From: Komagataeibacter xylinus
GTDB lineage: Bacteria; Pseudomonadota; Alphaproteobacteria; Acetobacterales; Acetobacteraceae
Assembly: GCF_009834365.1 (NCBI RefSeq)
Contig: NZ_CP041348.1
Coordinates: forward strand, 186,001 to 250,000
Direction: 5' to 3'
DNA length: 64,000 nt
A model generated the notes under the pieces. It was not told the origin of the DNA, searched no databases, and saw nothing but the letters and a program-made list of their open reading frames with translations. The position numbers and the translations under genes are program-made. The first letter of the stretch is position 1. Each line of letters opens with the position of its first letter. Positions 19,378 to 27,681 of the stretch are shown one piece after another.

Positions 19378-19944
19378 TCACGCATCCAAGGCAATCGCCT
19401 CGCTGGTCGTCACGCGGCCAAGACGAGGAAAAATCTCCTCGCAGGCAAAGCGCTGCATCTCTTCGGTGAATGTGGACATAACATCCTCGGCGAGCACGAC
19501 GTTGTATCCATGCTCATGAGCCCCCCTGGCGGTGGACTCCACGCCCAGATTGGTCGCGATTCCGCCCAGGACGATGGTGGTGATGCCGCGCCGCCGCAAC
19601 TGAAGGTCGAGATCCGTGCCGTAGAAGGCACCCCATTGCCGTTTCGTGATACGCAGATCATTCGGTCCGGCGAGCCCGTCAACCAGTTCGGTCCAGTCGG
19701 GAGCAAAGCCTCCGGGCGGCGAAAAGGAGCGATCGACGACCGCATGCACCGCGTCCGCGAAATCGGGCGCGAACGCGACATTCACCAGAATGACGGGAGC
19801 ACCGGCGGCCCGGAAACGCGCCGCGAGTTCTTTCGATCGTTCGACGATCGTGGCCCCCGGTATCGGGGCCAAAGGCAGTCCCGTGATTCCCTTCTGGAGA
19901 TCGATCAGGACGAGGGCCGTCCGGGTGGGCGGAAGTGAAATCAT
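19378..19944 (-). CDS. Isochorismatase-like cysteine hydrolase family protein with Gly at the nucleophile position
   Basis: The product is 188 residues with the isochorismatase fold. Asp of ALVLIDLQKG and Lys of LRITKRQWGAF match the first two catalytic positions. The third position lies in GGIATNLGVESTAR, where the usual cysteine after TN-x is a glycine, as in a YecD-like subgroup. It may therefore not act as a cysteine hydrolase at all. The ATG at 19944 is used; an upstream in-frame codon at 20001 would run into the TetR operator region. It is the first gene of a two-gene unit with the MFS exporter, transcribed away from the TetR gene. Substrate unknown. Confidence 0.82.
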   Translation of the reverse strand: MISLPPTRTALVLIDLQKGITGLPLAPIPGATIVERSKELAARFRAAGAPVILVNVAFAPDFADAVHAVVDRSFSPPGGFAPDWTELVDGLAGPNDLRITKRQWGAFYGTDLDLQLRRRGITTIVLGGIATNLGVESTARGAHEHGYNVVLAEDVMSTFTEEMQRFACEEIFPRLGRVTTSEAIALDA

Positions 19945-20016
19945 GGCGTGAGCTTCCCTGTTGACGTTCGCGCGACCGTCCCGAAGCGTTGTCCAGACCA
20001 CACGGAACCGCTAGAA

Positions 20017-20063
20017 GTTGAGCAGATACTCAAACAGGAGCATTATTTGAGGATGGACTCAAA
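20017..20063. promoter_or_regulatory. Tandem TetR operators, (T/G)TTGAG-N6-CTCAAA twice
   Basis: Two copies of one dyad are seen: GTTGAG-N6-CTCAAA at 20017-20034 and TTTGAG-N6-CTCAAA (perfect) at 20046-20063, 29 bases centre to centre. The second copy contains the ATG of the TetR gene (20053-20055). Both lie in the divergent region between the TetR gene and the isochorismatase/MFS unit. They are the best candidates for autoregulation and control of both transcripts. Confidence 0.8.
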
Positions 20064-20712
20064 TACGTCAAGAGCAAAACGGACATCTCTTCAGCCGCTA
20101 CGCTCGGCCGGACGCCAGCGCGTCGAGGAACTGCTCGCGGCTGCGTCCGACCTTATGGCGGAACGCGGTTACGAGGCGACGACCATGGCGGAGATCGCCG
20201 CGCGCGCCGGGGCGAAGATCGGCTCGCTCTATCGCTTCTTTCCGAACAAGGAGGCTGTGGCGGACGCTCTGGTGCAGCGGCATATCGCCATTCTGGAAGA
20301 CGAATACGCAGCACTTGCCAAACGTGCGGCCACGCTTTCGCCGGAAGCGTTGGCGGATATCCTGATCGAACTGCTTGTCACGCTTCATCCGCGTGTGAAA
20401 TCGCTGTCCGCCCTGATGGAGGCGCGGACTGACAAGATGGAGATCCGCGACCGCGCGCGAGGTCATGCCGTGGCCGGAATTGCGGCGGCGCTGCGCGTGT
20501 GTGCGCCGGGACTGGATGAGGCGCTGGCGAAAGACATCGCGGCGGTCGTTCTGAACACCATGAAAGTCTTGCGCGGCATGCTCGCGAACGACGCGCCCAC
20601 GACGTCGGGCGCGCCCGATGAGTTGCGGCGGATGAACCGACTTTATCTTTCCGACAGGCTGGCGCCGTTCCGGCGCGGTGCAGACAGCGCAACGGATGGA
20701 AAGACACGCTAA
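20053..20712 (+). CDS. TetR-family transcriptional repressor
   Basis: The product is 219 residues. The N-terminal helix-turn-helix is typical of TetR: RQRVEELLAAASDLMAERGYEATTMAEIAARAG then KIGSLYRFFPNKEAVADAL at about residues 20-70. The C-terminal ligand domain is not assigned. I start it at ATG 20053 (MDSNTSRAK), which lies inside the downstream operator copy; the frame extends 35 codons upstream through both operators, which argues against a longer protein. It is divergent from the isochorismatase-like/MFS operon and probably represses it and itself. No gene is supported in the 430 bases between its stop and the IS. Confidence 0.9.
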   Translation: MDSNTSRAKRTSLQPLRSAGRQRVEELLAAASDLMAERGYEATTMAEIAARAGAKIGSLYRFFPNKEAVADALVQRHIAILEDEYAALAKRAATLSPEALADILIELLVTLHPRVKSLSALMEARTDKMEIRDRARGHAVAGIAAALRVCAPGLDEALAKDIAAVVLNTMKVLRGMLANDAPTTSGAPDELRRMNRLYLSDRLAPFRRGADSATDGKTR

Positions 20713-20809
20713 ATGCGAACCGGAGACGAAGCCACACTTTCCCGGTGTGATGCGTCCTTCGACTGACGGCGCGAGAGATCGGCCGCACTTGCGAAGTGCG
20801 AGATGCGCA

Positions 20810-20872
20810 GCGGCGGCTTCCGCCTACATCCCGGTCATACAGGCGGTTGGGAGAGTTTCCCGAAAGCCGACA
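20810..20872 (+). repeat. Degenerate direct repeat, left copy
   Basis: A stretch of about 63 bases (core GTTGGGAGAGTT and AAAGCCGACATGA) matches 27357-27420 at roughly 85 percent with one gap, in the same orientation. The two copies bracket the IS and the qat operon. The gap 20713-21140 holds this repeat and otherwise nothing I can name. Confidence 0.6.
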
Positions 20873-21135
20873 TGAATCCATCCGACGCTCTGCCGGCAAA
20901 GGCGGATAGCGGATTTGCGCATGCATTCTACCCAGTCGAGGCTCGAATCTCACTAGGCGGGCCGGAACCAGATGAGAACTACGTCTACGCCATAGCCCTC
21001 TAAAGCCCCCTTTTGGGACTGAGTCGCCATCCATGGTGCCGTTACCTAACGGCTGTTTATGCCATAATCTGCCGATGGTCTGTTGACGTTGGATCAGCGG
21101 GACGAACGTTCAGTTTCAGGTTAGCGATCTGCACC

Positions 21136-22095
21136 CTACGTGTTTAGTCCCGGGATTTGATGGATTGGGTTGATGATGAATCGATCTGGTTCTGAAGTCC
21201 ATATTTTGCAGATGTATTCATAGGGTGTGAGGCCTTTGAGTGTCTTGAGCCTTCGCCCGAAATTATACGCGGCGATGAAGTCATTGAGGTGCGTCCTCAA
21301 CTGCTCATGGCTGTCGTAATGGAAGCGTTTGACCGTTGCTTCCTTGATCGTCCGGTTCATTCGCTCGACCTGACCATTGGTCCAGGGGTGATTGGGTTTT
21401 GTCAGGCGATGCTCGATCCCGTTAGCCTCGCAGATCATGTCGAAACGCATGGAACGTGACCATGCCGAGCCCCGGTTGCGGGGCTGTTCGGCGAACTGGA
21501 TGCCGTTGTCCGTCAGGATAGTATGAACCTGATAAGGGACGATGCGCAGAAGATATTCGAGAAATTCCCAGGCTGTCCGTCTGTTGGCTTTGTCCACAAG
21601 CTGCGTTACCGCAAACTTGCTTGTGCGATCTATACCGACGAAAAGGTAAAGCTTTCCTTCGGCAGTCTGGACTTCGGCAATATCGAGGTGAAAGAACCCG
21701 ATCGGATAGCGCTTGAAGTGCTGCCGTTTTGGCTTGTCTCCTTCGACATCAGGCAGGCGTGAAATCCCGTGACGCTGAAGACAGCGATGCAGGGCCGAGC
21801 GTGTCAGATGTGGAATGGTGGCCTGCAATGCATAAAGGCAATCATCCAGCGGCAGTAAGCTATGCCGACGGAAGGCCACGATCATCGCTTCGTCAGTCTC
21901 GGACAGAACCGTTGAGCGCGGCGCTTTGGGACCTGTCTTCTGATCCTCGACAGTCTGACGCTTCCGCCATTTCGCCACCGTTTTCGGGTTGATCCCGAAC
22001 TCCTCGCTCAGCGCCGCGAGCGAAGCCTGCGATCGCTGTATTGCTGCTCGCACGGCGTGCGTGGTCGTGGCGCTCCCATGACGTATCTGTCCCAT
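21136..22095 (-). CDS. IS481-family DDE transposase
   Basis: The product is 319 residues. An N-terminal helix-turn-helix (AALSEEFGINPKTVAKWRKR) is followed by the integrase catalytic core. The DDE residues are visible in FFHLDIAEVQT, HTILTDNGIQF and WTNGQVERMNRTIKEA. ATG 22095 (MGQIRHGSA) is preferred over an ATG 5 codons upstream. The coding region runs through the left terminal inverted repeat, and the TAG stop at 21136-21138 lies outside the element, in target DNA. If the target is NCTAGN this supplies the stop at each insertion. The gene appears intact. Confidence 0.92.
   Translation of the reverse strand: MGQIRHGSATTTHAVRAAIQRSQASLAALSEEFGINPKTVAKWRKRQTVEDQKTGPKAPRSTVLSETDEAMIVAFRRHSLLPLDDCLYALQATIPHLTRSALHRCLQRHGISRLPDVEGDKPKRQHFKRYPIGFFHLDIAEVQTAEGKLYLFVGIDRTSKFAVTQLVDKANRRTAWEFLEYLLRIVPYQVHTILTDNGIQFAEQPRNRGSAWSRSMRFDMICEANGIEHRLTKPNHPWTNGQVERMNRTIKEATVKRFHYDSHEQLRTHLNDFIAAYNFGRRLKTLKGLTPYEYICKIWTSEPDRFIINPIHQIPGLNT
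21141..21163 (+). repeat. IS terminal inverted repeat (transposase 3' end)
   Basis: This 23-base repeat is complementary to 22129-22151 except for one position (A here, G there). It encodes the last residues of the transposase on the minus strand. Confidence 0.9.
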
Positions 22096-22128
22096 AATGC
22101 TTCCTTCCACTCGCGTGAAAATATCACA

Positions 22129-22151
22129 CCATCAAACCCCGGGACTAAACA
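22129..22151 (-). repeat. IS terminal inverted repeat (transposase 5' end)
   Basis: This is the partner of 21141-21163. It lies 33 bases upstream of the transposase ATG, so the promoter must overlap or adjoin it. Confidence 0.9.
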
Positions 22152-22263
22152 TCTAGGCTAGCCGAGACGGATGGATTTGCAACAGACAGGTTCCAGCGCA
22201 AGCCGGGATATGGTGCCGTTAACCGTGTCTTCACCACCGCCAGAGGGCGAAGCGAGCAGATCG

Positions 22264-23004
22264 TCAGAAGAGAAGCTTCCTGAGATTGGCGTAGATCAGG
22301 GCCTTAGTCTCGGTTTCGTCCAATCCTAGCAAAGCGGCCAGTGGAGCGAGTGCCCGCCCCGCATCTGTAGGCTCAGCCGCACGATCCCCTACCTTAGTAA
22401 ACGGACCGTCCGTTTCGGTCAGGAGACATTCACGCGGCAGGGATCGCAGAAATGCCGTTTTACCTTCCTTGGCGAGCATCTGTTCGTTGATCGAGAAATA
22501 GCACCCGAGATCGGCCGCACGGCGTGCTTCCGCTGCCGAGCCCGTGAACCAGTGTAGCACCACCTTCCCGCGATCGGACGGCATGTGAGCCTCGACCATA
22601 TCGAGGACGATCTTCGCCGACCGTACGCTATGGACCGACAGGATCTTGTTACCGGCTTCGGCACAAGCTTCCAGTACGTGGGCGAAGACCTTCTTTTGCA
22701 CGTCGAACGAGCTATAGTACCGAGGTCCCGCATCGAGGCCGACTTCGCCGACATAGCGCGTCTCGGGCAGCAACCTCTCCCATAAGCCTATCTCGGCTGC
22801 CCTTTCGCCCACAAGCTGAGGATGGAGGCCGAGGCCCGCGCGCACATATTTCGTCGCTCCCGTCACTTCCGCGTTCCGCCGCCACGCCTTAGGCGTCGTC
22901 GTCACCGTGAGGGTGAAGACGCCTGCGCGTTCGCAACGCTCGACCGCGCGCTCGAAATCTGGATACAGGTCGAGGTGACAATGGAAATCTACGAGATTGC
23001 TCAT
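22264..23004 (-). CDS. qatD: QatD, TatD-family metal-dependent nuclease of a Qat defence system
   Basis: The product is 246 residues, an amidohydrolase-fold nuclease. Metal ligands match TatD proteins: DFHCHLDLYP at residues 6-15, Glu of GEVGLDAG near 86, His of ILSVHSVRS near 122, His of VVLHWFTGS near 148 and Asp of LLTETDGPF near 198. It is the last gene of a four-gene operon, 9 bases after qatC. In the characterised QatABCD anti-phage systems the TatD component is required for defence, and the order here is the standard A-B-C-D. No ligand is missing. Confidence 0.92.
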   Translation of the reverse strand: MSNLVDFHCHLDLYPDFERAVERCERAGVFTLTVTTTPKAWRRNAEVTGATKYVRAGLGLHPQLVGERAAEIGLWERLLPETRYVGEVGLDAGPRYYSSFDVQKKVFAHVLEACAEAGNKILSVHSVRSAKIVLDMVEAHMPSDRGKVVLHWFTGSAAEARRAADLGCYFSINEQMLAKEGKTAFLRSLPRECLLTETDGPFTKVGDRAAEPTDAGRALAPLAALLGLDETETKALIYANLRKLLF

Positions 23005-23013
23005 CCCCGCCCT

Positions 23014-24360
23014 CTACCTCGGACGCGTGCGAACGCCATCCAGCAATCGCCCGACTTCCTCCAGACCACGCGCGTAGACCCCTGCCATGCGGCCTTGGTC
23101 ATCCAGATCATGGTCGTAGAGGGGGCCGGGTTTATGGATGAGGATCTTCGCCAGGTCGGGTCGGTCGCGGAGCCGCGCGATCGCCAACTGAAACGAGCGG
23201 ACCTGTACGCCTTCTGCTTCCGCGCTGTTCAGCGGGCGCTGGCGCAGGTCCTCGAGGAAGTACCTCGTCGGATCGCCGTCCGGCATCGATGCCCGCCGGA
23301 TGAGGCACGGAACGCAGTATCCGCAATGTCCTTGAGCATAGCCCGCCCACCGCAGTTTCGCGGGGGACGAACAGGAGATCGATTTGTCGGCGATCGTCAT
23401 GAGGAACGGCTTGTCCGCGCAAGCGTCGACCATCTCGCCCTTGGTCATCGCCCAATAAGGGTTTGACAGTGACCCATCGATGCCGAGCGCGGCGATGATC
23501 TCGCGCCAGCGCGCCATATAGAATGGGTGTGTCGTTCGGGTACTAAGTGCCCCGAGACGTAGCGGATCGAGCGGTACGTTAAGCGCGATAAGGCCATTTT
23601 CGGGCACTTTGAGGTCGAATGGCCGACGCAGCGCCGTTCCGGCCGCAACACCGAAGGCGAAGAACAGAAACGATCGCGCCCTAGTCGACGTCTCCGATCC
23701 GACGCCTTCTGCCAAGTCATGCGCGAAGACCATCGGCAGCCTCACCCATTCGAAACGACGCTGCGGGAATTTCGCCTTGAGCGCCGCGTGGCAAAGATAC
23801 TGCGCTTTGCTCCCCGCACCTTCGCCAGCATGGCTCACCAGCAGGGGCCGCTCATCGGCCGCGAGGCTATCGATGGCGCCGATCAAGCTATCGAGGCCGC
23901 CCGAGAAGAGGTTCACACCCCCGAGATCCGTATTGAGCAGCGGCGCGTCGCCACCGAGCCTTCCCTTGCCCACTGGCCGGGTGCGGAACTCAATCTCCCA
24001 TCGGTCGCCGCTCAGGAAGCCTAATGCGCGGTCGATCACCGGTCGTGCCCTTTCCCACGCGGCGACGTCACTGACTGGCAACGAGATGCGTATCTCGCGG
24101 GTCCAGCCGTCCTGGGCTTCGGTCGCGCGAGCGATCCGCGTATCCGCCGCGTAGACGAGGGCGCCAAGCGCCAGCAGGTCGATGCCGATCTCATTGGGGA
24201 CCAGATCGAACTTGCGCAGCTCATTGAGCGCCGTCTGTACCCCATAGGCCATCCCGCCTGCGTTCAGGAGCTGGACGTCGGATCGGACTTCGTCGATCCG
24301 CGTCAAGACAGTAGGGTCGTCCGTGGGTCCCAATTTGCCGACGAGGAGATGACGCTTCAT
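23014..24360 (-). CDS. qatC: QatC, QueC-like (7-cyano-7-deazaguanine synthase-related) protein of a Qat defence system
   Basis: The product is 448 residues, longer than housekeeping QueC (about 230) because of an N-terminal extension of about 130 residues. The adenylation P-loop reads NLFSGGLDSLIGAID near residue 150. A zinc site is visible near residue 345 in GHCGYCVPCLIRR, with an upstream cysteine in CSSPAKLRW. In Qat systems this protein is thought to modify a partner or nucleic acid using QueC-type chemistry. The start overlaps the qatB stop (ATGA), and qatD follows 9 bases after. Confidence 0.93.
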   Translation of the reverse strand: MKRHLLVGKLGPTDDPTVLTRIDEVRSDVQLLNAGGMAYGVQTALNELRKFDLVPNEIGIDLLALGALVYAADTRIARATEAQDGWTREIRISLPVSDVAAWERARPVIDRALGFLSGDRWEIEFRTRPVGKGRLGGDAPLLNTDLGGVNLFSGGLDSLIGAIDSLAADERPLLVSHAGEGAGSKAQYLCHAALKAKFPQRRFEWVRLPMVFAHDLAEGVGSETSTRARSFLFFAFGVAAGTALRRPFDLKVPENGLIALNVPLDPLRLGALSTRTTHPFYMARWREIIAALGIDGSLSNPYWAMTKGEMVDACADKPFLMTIADKSISCSSPAKLRWAGYAQGHCGYCVPCLIRRASMPDGDPTRYFLEDLRQRPLNSAEAEGVQVRSFQLAIARLRDRPDLAKILIHKPGPLYDHDLDDQGRMAGVYARGLEEVGRLLDGVRTRPR

Positions 24361-25232
24361 CGTGCCGCCTCCGCATCGCCCATCGCTTGGAGGATCTGGA
24401 AGGCATCCTCGTAGACCGATGTCACGAAACCGTTGATCTGGTCGGGTGAAAGCGTCTGGATGTTACTACCGGAACGCGCCACTGCGTCGGTTACGCCGCG
24501 CTGGATGAAATCGTGCAGCATATCCTCGACCTTCTGGGCTGCCGCCGGGTTCGCGGGCAAGGCCACCGCCTTGGTCCCGATGTCATTGCAGATGCGGGCT
24601 TCGATCGTGTGCGCCACATAAAGCTCAAAGACCGTTGTCATCTGCTCGGAGGTCAAACCATCGATGTCAGTGATGCCGGCTTCGGCTAGGTCGGCGATCG
24701 TCTCTATGAAAGCGTTGCGCGCGATGCCTTGATCTATCGACCCATCTTCCGGACAGACATAGTCCGCCAGCCCCGCGAACACTTCCTCGATAGGACGTCC
24801 GGCGAGCGCGGTGAGATTAAGCTCCCGCAAGGTCTCTGCGATCCCGTTGGCCTGCACCGATTGCAGCATCCGGACCACGTTGCCGCCGGACGCGCGAGCG
24901 GTGCCCATCCGCTGCGCTGCGCGGCGCGGGCTCCCCATGGACGAGCGCACATAACCTGATACCGCCCGGCCCAGACTGCGCCGATCGGTGCCGCCAGAAC
25001 GCGCAAACGTCGTGAAATTGGCGCGCGGGGCCGTGAAGCGACCTGCTGCACCCGGTGGCGGGAGTGGCGGCGCGGCGGGCGCAGGTTCGCCATCACCGCT
25101 GTTGCCATCGGCACCATCCTGCCCATCGCCTGCGTCATCACCGGCCCCACCGTCCCGGTCGCTGTCGTCGACGAAGGTGGGCACCAGCGGGCGATCGTTA
25201 TTGGGGCCGTCGAAGGTCGAGGACGTGCCCAT
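24357..25232 (-). CDS. qatB: QatB, Qat defence system protein of unknown chemistry
   Basis: The product is 291 residues. The first 110 are disordered, rich in Asp, Gly and Pro, then SGGTDRRSLGRAVSGYVRSSMGS introduces a helical C-terminal domain. QatB proteins are defined by this arrangement and by position between the KAP ATPase and the QueC-like gene; their reaction is not known. ATG 25232 is chosen because it overlaps the qatA stop (ATGA); the frame continues 45 codons upstream inside qatA. Identification rests on neighbours plus the conserved C-terminal domain. Confidence 0.88.
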   Translation of the reverse strand: MGTSSTFDGPNNDRPLVPTFVDDSDRDGGAGDDAGDGQDGADGNSGDGEPAPAAPPLPPPGAAGRFTAPRANFTTFARSGGTDRRSLGRAVSGYVRSSMGSPRRAAQRMGTARASGGNVVRMLQSVQANGIAETLRELNLTALAGRPIEEVFAGLADYVCPEDGSIDQGIARNAFIETIADLAEAGITDIDGLTSEQMTTVFELYVAHTIEARICNDIGTKAVALPANPAAAQKVEDMLHDFIQRGVTDAVARSGSNIQTLSPDQINGFVTSVYEDAFQILQAMGDAEAAR

Positions 25233-27196
25233 CAGCCCTTCGCCCTCGTCCGCAGAGCGGCGGTCGCGCTCGCGGCCAGCGCCGGATTGTCGGTAGCCTT
25301 GCTCCATCGCTCCAGCAGAGTCTGGAAGCGCCGTCTTTCGGCGTCTTCGGTGATCACCTCCGACCAACCCGCGACGATCCAGGGACCGCTTGAGGCGGGC
25401 AGCGTTCCGAGCATGTCCAAGAGAGCCGACTGAAGGTGCGGTTGCGTACGCACGAGGATCGTCGCGCCGTCGATGCCGGCGGGTGGCCGCGAGAAATCAC
25501 CCGCACCTAGGATTCGCCGACGCACATAATCGAAGACGAGCGAGGCTTCGGGCTTTGCGAGCGCCCGCAGTTCCGCATCCATTCCCGAGACGGCCATGCG
25601 ACGGCCCATCAGCCGTTCGACGACCGCCGCCAGCGGGCCGAGGGCGGAGGCTGCTGCGAGATAGTCCTTCCGGTCCTTGGTGACGAACAGATACGGACGC
25701 AAATCAACATTGCTCAAGGGCGGCTGAAGCTTCGCCCACGCCTTGATGACGTCCGACGCCTGCCATTGTGTCAGGACCGGATTTTCGACCGTCGCAGGCT
25801 CGGGGGCGGCGACAGCCTTGGGGGGCACGACTTTCTTCCCTTCCCCGCCTGCCACAAGTGGTGCAGGGGCCCGAGCCGTTTCGGGTTTGGAACCTTCCTC
25901 GAGGACAGCGAGGTCTTTGCAACGACCATCGGGATCGTTCGCCGACGCGAGGCCGATCTCGTCGAACAACGTGGGGATGAACCGTTCCGCTAGCATGAGC
26001 TTGGCCAGCACCGGCAATTTGACCGCAGCCCCGAAGCCTCGCGCGTCCGCCGTCCGCTCGCGGAGCAGCAAGCTGTTGAGGAATCGCTTGATCTGCCGCG
26101 GATTGCCGGACGTCCCACTAGCCAGCAGCGGCACGATCTGTTCGGTCAGCACGAGATCGTCCGCAACATCCTTCGCGCGCGCACCGAGCGCAGCTTGGAC
26201 CGCGGCACCATCGAACCCCGTCGGATCCCATGGGCGCTTCAGCGCCTCGCGCGCCACCGCCACCAACGCCTTGAATTGCGCGTCTTCGTCACCGAGCCGT
26301 GCGCCCACGAGGAGCAAGGTCACATAGATATGCGTCTCAACCCCGCCGAGCGCCGGGATGCGAAACGGGATCTGGATGAGCTTCTCGAGATAATTGCGCG
26401 CATAATCACGCGGACCGGTGGTATCCGGTAAGTCGGGGAAGTGCTTACGCACCGAATATTCGATCATCGCCTCGTCCGCCGCGATGACGAAGGCGGTGCG
26501 GTCCATCATCACGAACAAGCGCATCGCTTCAAGCGTCTCGATCGCCGGCTCGGGCAGGCAGCGGTCGAGATCGTCGATCAGGACGACCAACTGCTTCAGT
26601 CCAGCGCGATTTAGCAGTTCATCGAATGCCTTACGGAATTCCTCGACTTCCTGCGGGACCCGCCGACTTTCCTTCTCCTTCAATAACCCTTCGGCACCTT
26701 CTATGACCTTGTTTATCTGCTCCTTGTCGGCATACTTGGCCGGGTCCGCGAAGAAGCCTTTCACCATGCCGACGACCGCGCCGACATGATCGGGACTGGG
26801 CAAACCCGACATCGCGGTGAACGCGAGCCCACCGCCCATCCGCGCTACCTTGAGCCAGTCAATGCGCTTGACGACATCCTTGACGGCATCGGCTGCCTTC
26901 GTCGTCAGCGACCTCTTCTCGATCAGCTGCGTGACCACGCCTTCAATCAGCGCGATCTTCGCATCCTCTAATCCCTGGAACCGCCATGCGTTGAACTTAA
27001 TGCACAGCGTCTCATCATGATCGGCGAACGACGCTTCGATCATCTCCAGCACGCTTGATTTGCCCGCTCCCCAGTCACCGTGGACACCAACGGTGACGGC
27101 GCGCTCGGGATCTTCGGTAATGAGGCCGACAATAGTCTTGGCGATCGCATCGTTGTTCAGCAGATCGAAAGTGGTCTCGTTGTCCGCAAGCAGCAT
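25232..27196 (-). CDS. qatA: QatA, KAP-family P-loop NTPase of a Qat defence system
   Basis: The product is 654 residues. Walker A is GVHGDWGAGKSS near residue 40, and the KAP Walker B LVVLIDDLDRCLPEP near 205, followed by LFVMMDRTAFVIAADEAMIEY. The KAP domain normally has membrane segments inserted between the Walker motifs. Here the insert (LAFTAMSGLPSPDHVGAVVGM) is only weakly hydrophobic. The C-terminal third is specific to QatA. It heads the qatABCD operon, whose genes overlap or nearly touch. QatABCD is an established anti-phage system, and all four parts are intact here. Confidence 0.93.
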   Translation of the reverse strand: MLLADNETTFDLLNNDAIAKTIVGLITEDPERAVTVGVHGDWGAGKSSVLEMIEASFADHDETLCIKFNAWRFQGLEDAKIALIEGVVTQLIEKRSLTTKAADAVKDVVKRIDWLKVARMGGGLAFTAMSGLPSPDHVGAVVGMVKGFFADPAKYADKEQINKVIEGAEGLLKEKESRRVPQEVEEFRKAFDELLNRAGLKQLVVLIDDLDRCLPEPAIETLEAMRLFVMMDRTAFVIAADEAMIEYSVRKHFPDLPDTTGPRDYARNYLEKLIQIPFRIPALGGVETHIYVTLLLVGARLGDEDAQFKALVAVAREALKRPWDPTGFDGAAVQAALGARAKDVADDLVLTEQIVPLLASGTSGNPRQIKRFLNSLLLRERTADARGFGAAVKLPVLAKLMLAERFIPTLFDEIGLASANDPDGRCKDLAVLEEGSKPETARAPAPLVAGGEGKKVVPPKAVAAPEPATVENPVLTQWQASDVIKAWAKLQPPLSNVDLRPYLFVTKDRKDYLAAASALGPLAAVVERLMGRRMAVSGMDAELRALAKPEASLVFDYVRRRILGAGDFSRPPAGIDGATILVRTQPHLQSALLDMLGTLPASSGPWIVAGWSEVITEDAERRRFQTLLERWSKATDNPALAASATAALRTRAKG

Positions 27197-27356
27197 TTAT
27201 TCCCCCGAGAGAGACGGTTTGGGCCAGCCGTCTCCGAAAGCTATCCTGCATCTTGCGATGACTAGATCAAGGGGTGTCGGTATTAAAGCCAAGAGGAACC
27301 AGGCAACTGCCTGATGAAAATTGGCCGTGCGAAGGACATGCACCGAAGGCAAAAGG

Positions 27357-27420
27357 CCGCTTCCGCCCTCATCCCGGACATGCCAGGCAGTTGGGAGAGT
27401 TGCCCAAAAGCCGACATGAC
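27357..27420 (+). repeat. Degenerate direct repeat, right copy
   Basis: About 64 bases match 20810-20872 at roughly 85 percent, same orientation. It lies in the 485-base gap between qatA and mesX. The rest of that gap is AT-rich (27430-27590) and holds the presumed promoters of qatA leftward and mesX rightward; I see no gene in it. Confidence 0.6.
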
Positions 27421-27526
27421 TATTGCATATCTCTATCGCCACTTTGGGCGGAAAAAGTCCTAATTGTAGGCGCCTGAACAGCAGGCTTATTCCGATAATA
27501 AACTATGAATGATATCTATATTTTTA

Positions 27527-27539
27527 TGAATTAAAATCA
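27527..27539. promoter_or_regulatory. Possible MetR-type site upstream of mesX
   Basis: TGAA-N5-ATCA differs by one base from the MetR consensus TGAA-N5-TTCA. It lies in AT-rich DNA about 145 bases before the mesX ATG. A MetR-like regulator is encoded at 32228-33127. Weak evidence on its own. Confidence 0.3.
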
Positions 27540-27681
27540 TTTTTGTTCACGGTTTTATTCGGGCATAAAGCGATCACGATAACGATTGCAGCCTGTGAAC
27601 GTCAGAAACCAAAACGAGAGACTTCCTGTCTACCGTTTGGTCTGGTTCTGGTTTTTTCGGGAAAAGAGAAGTAGAACCACA

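Larger units (their letters stand above)
21141..22151 (-). mobile_element. IS481-family-like insertion sequence, 1011 bp, complete
   Basis: The element is bounded by 23-base terminal inverted repeats at 21141-21163 and 22129-22151 with a single mismatch, beginning TGTTTAGTCCCGGG. It holds one DDE transposase gene on the minus strand. The right flank is TCTAGG, which fits the NCTAGN target known for IS481-type elements, but the left flank is CCTACG, so no perfect target duplication is present. It separates the TetR/MFS unit from the qat operon. Confidence 0.9.

Noticed and set aside
20713..21002. Frames between the TetR gene and the IS
   Set aside because: Short frames without start signals; they include the degenerate repeat shared with 27357-27420, so they are better explained as relic sequence.
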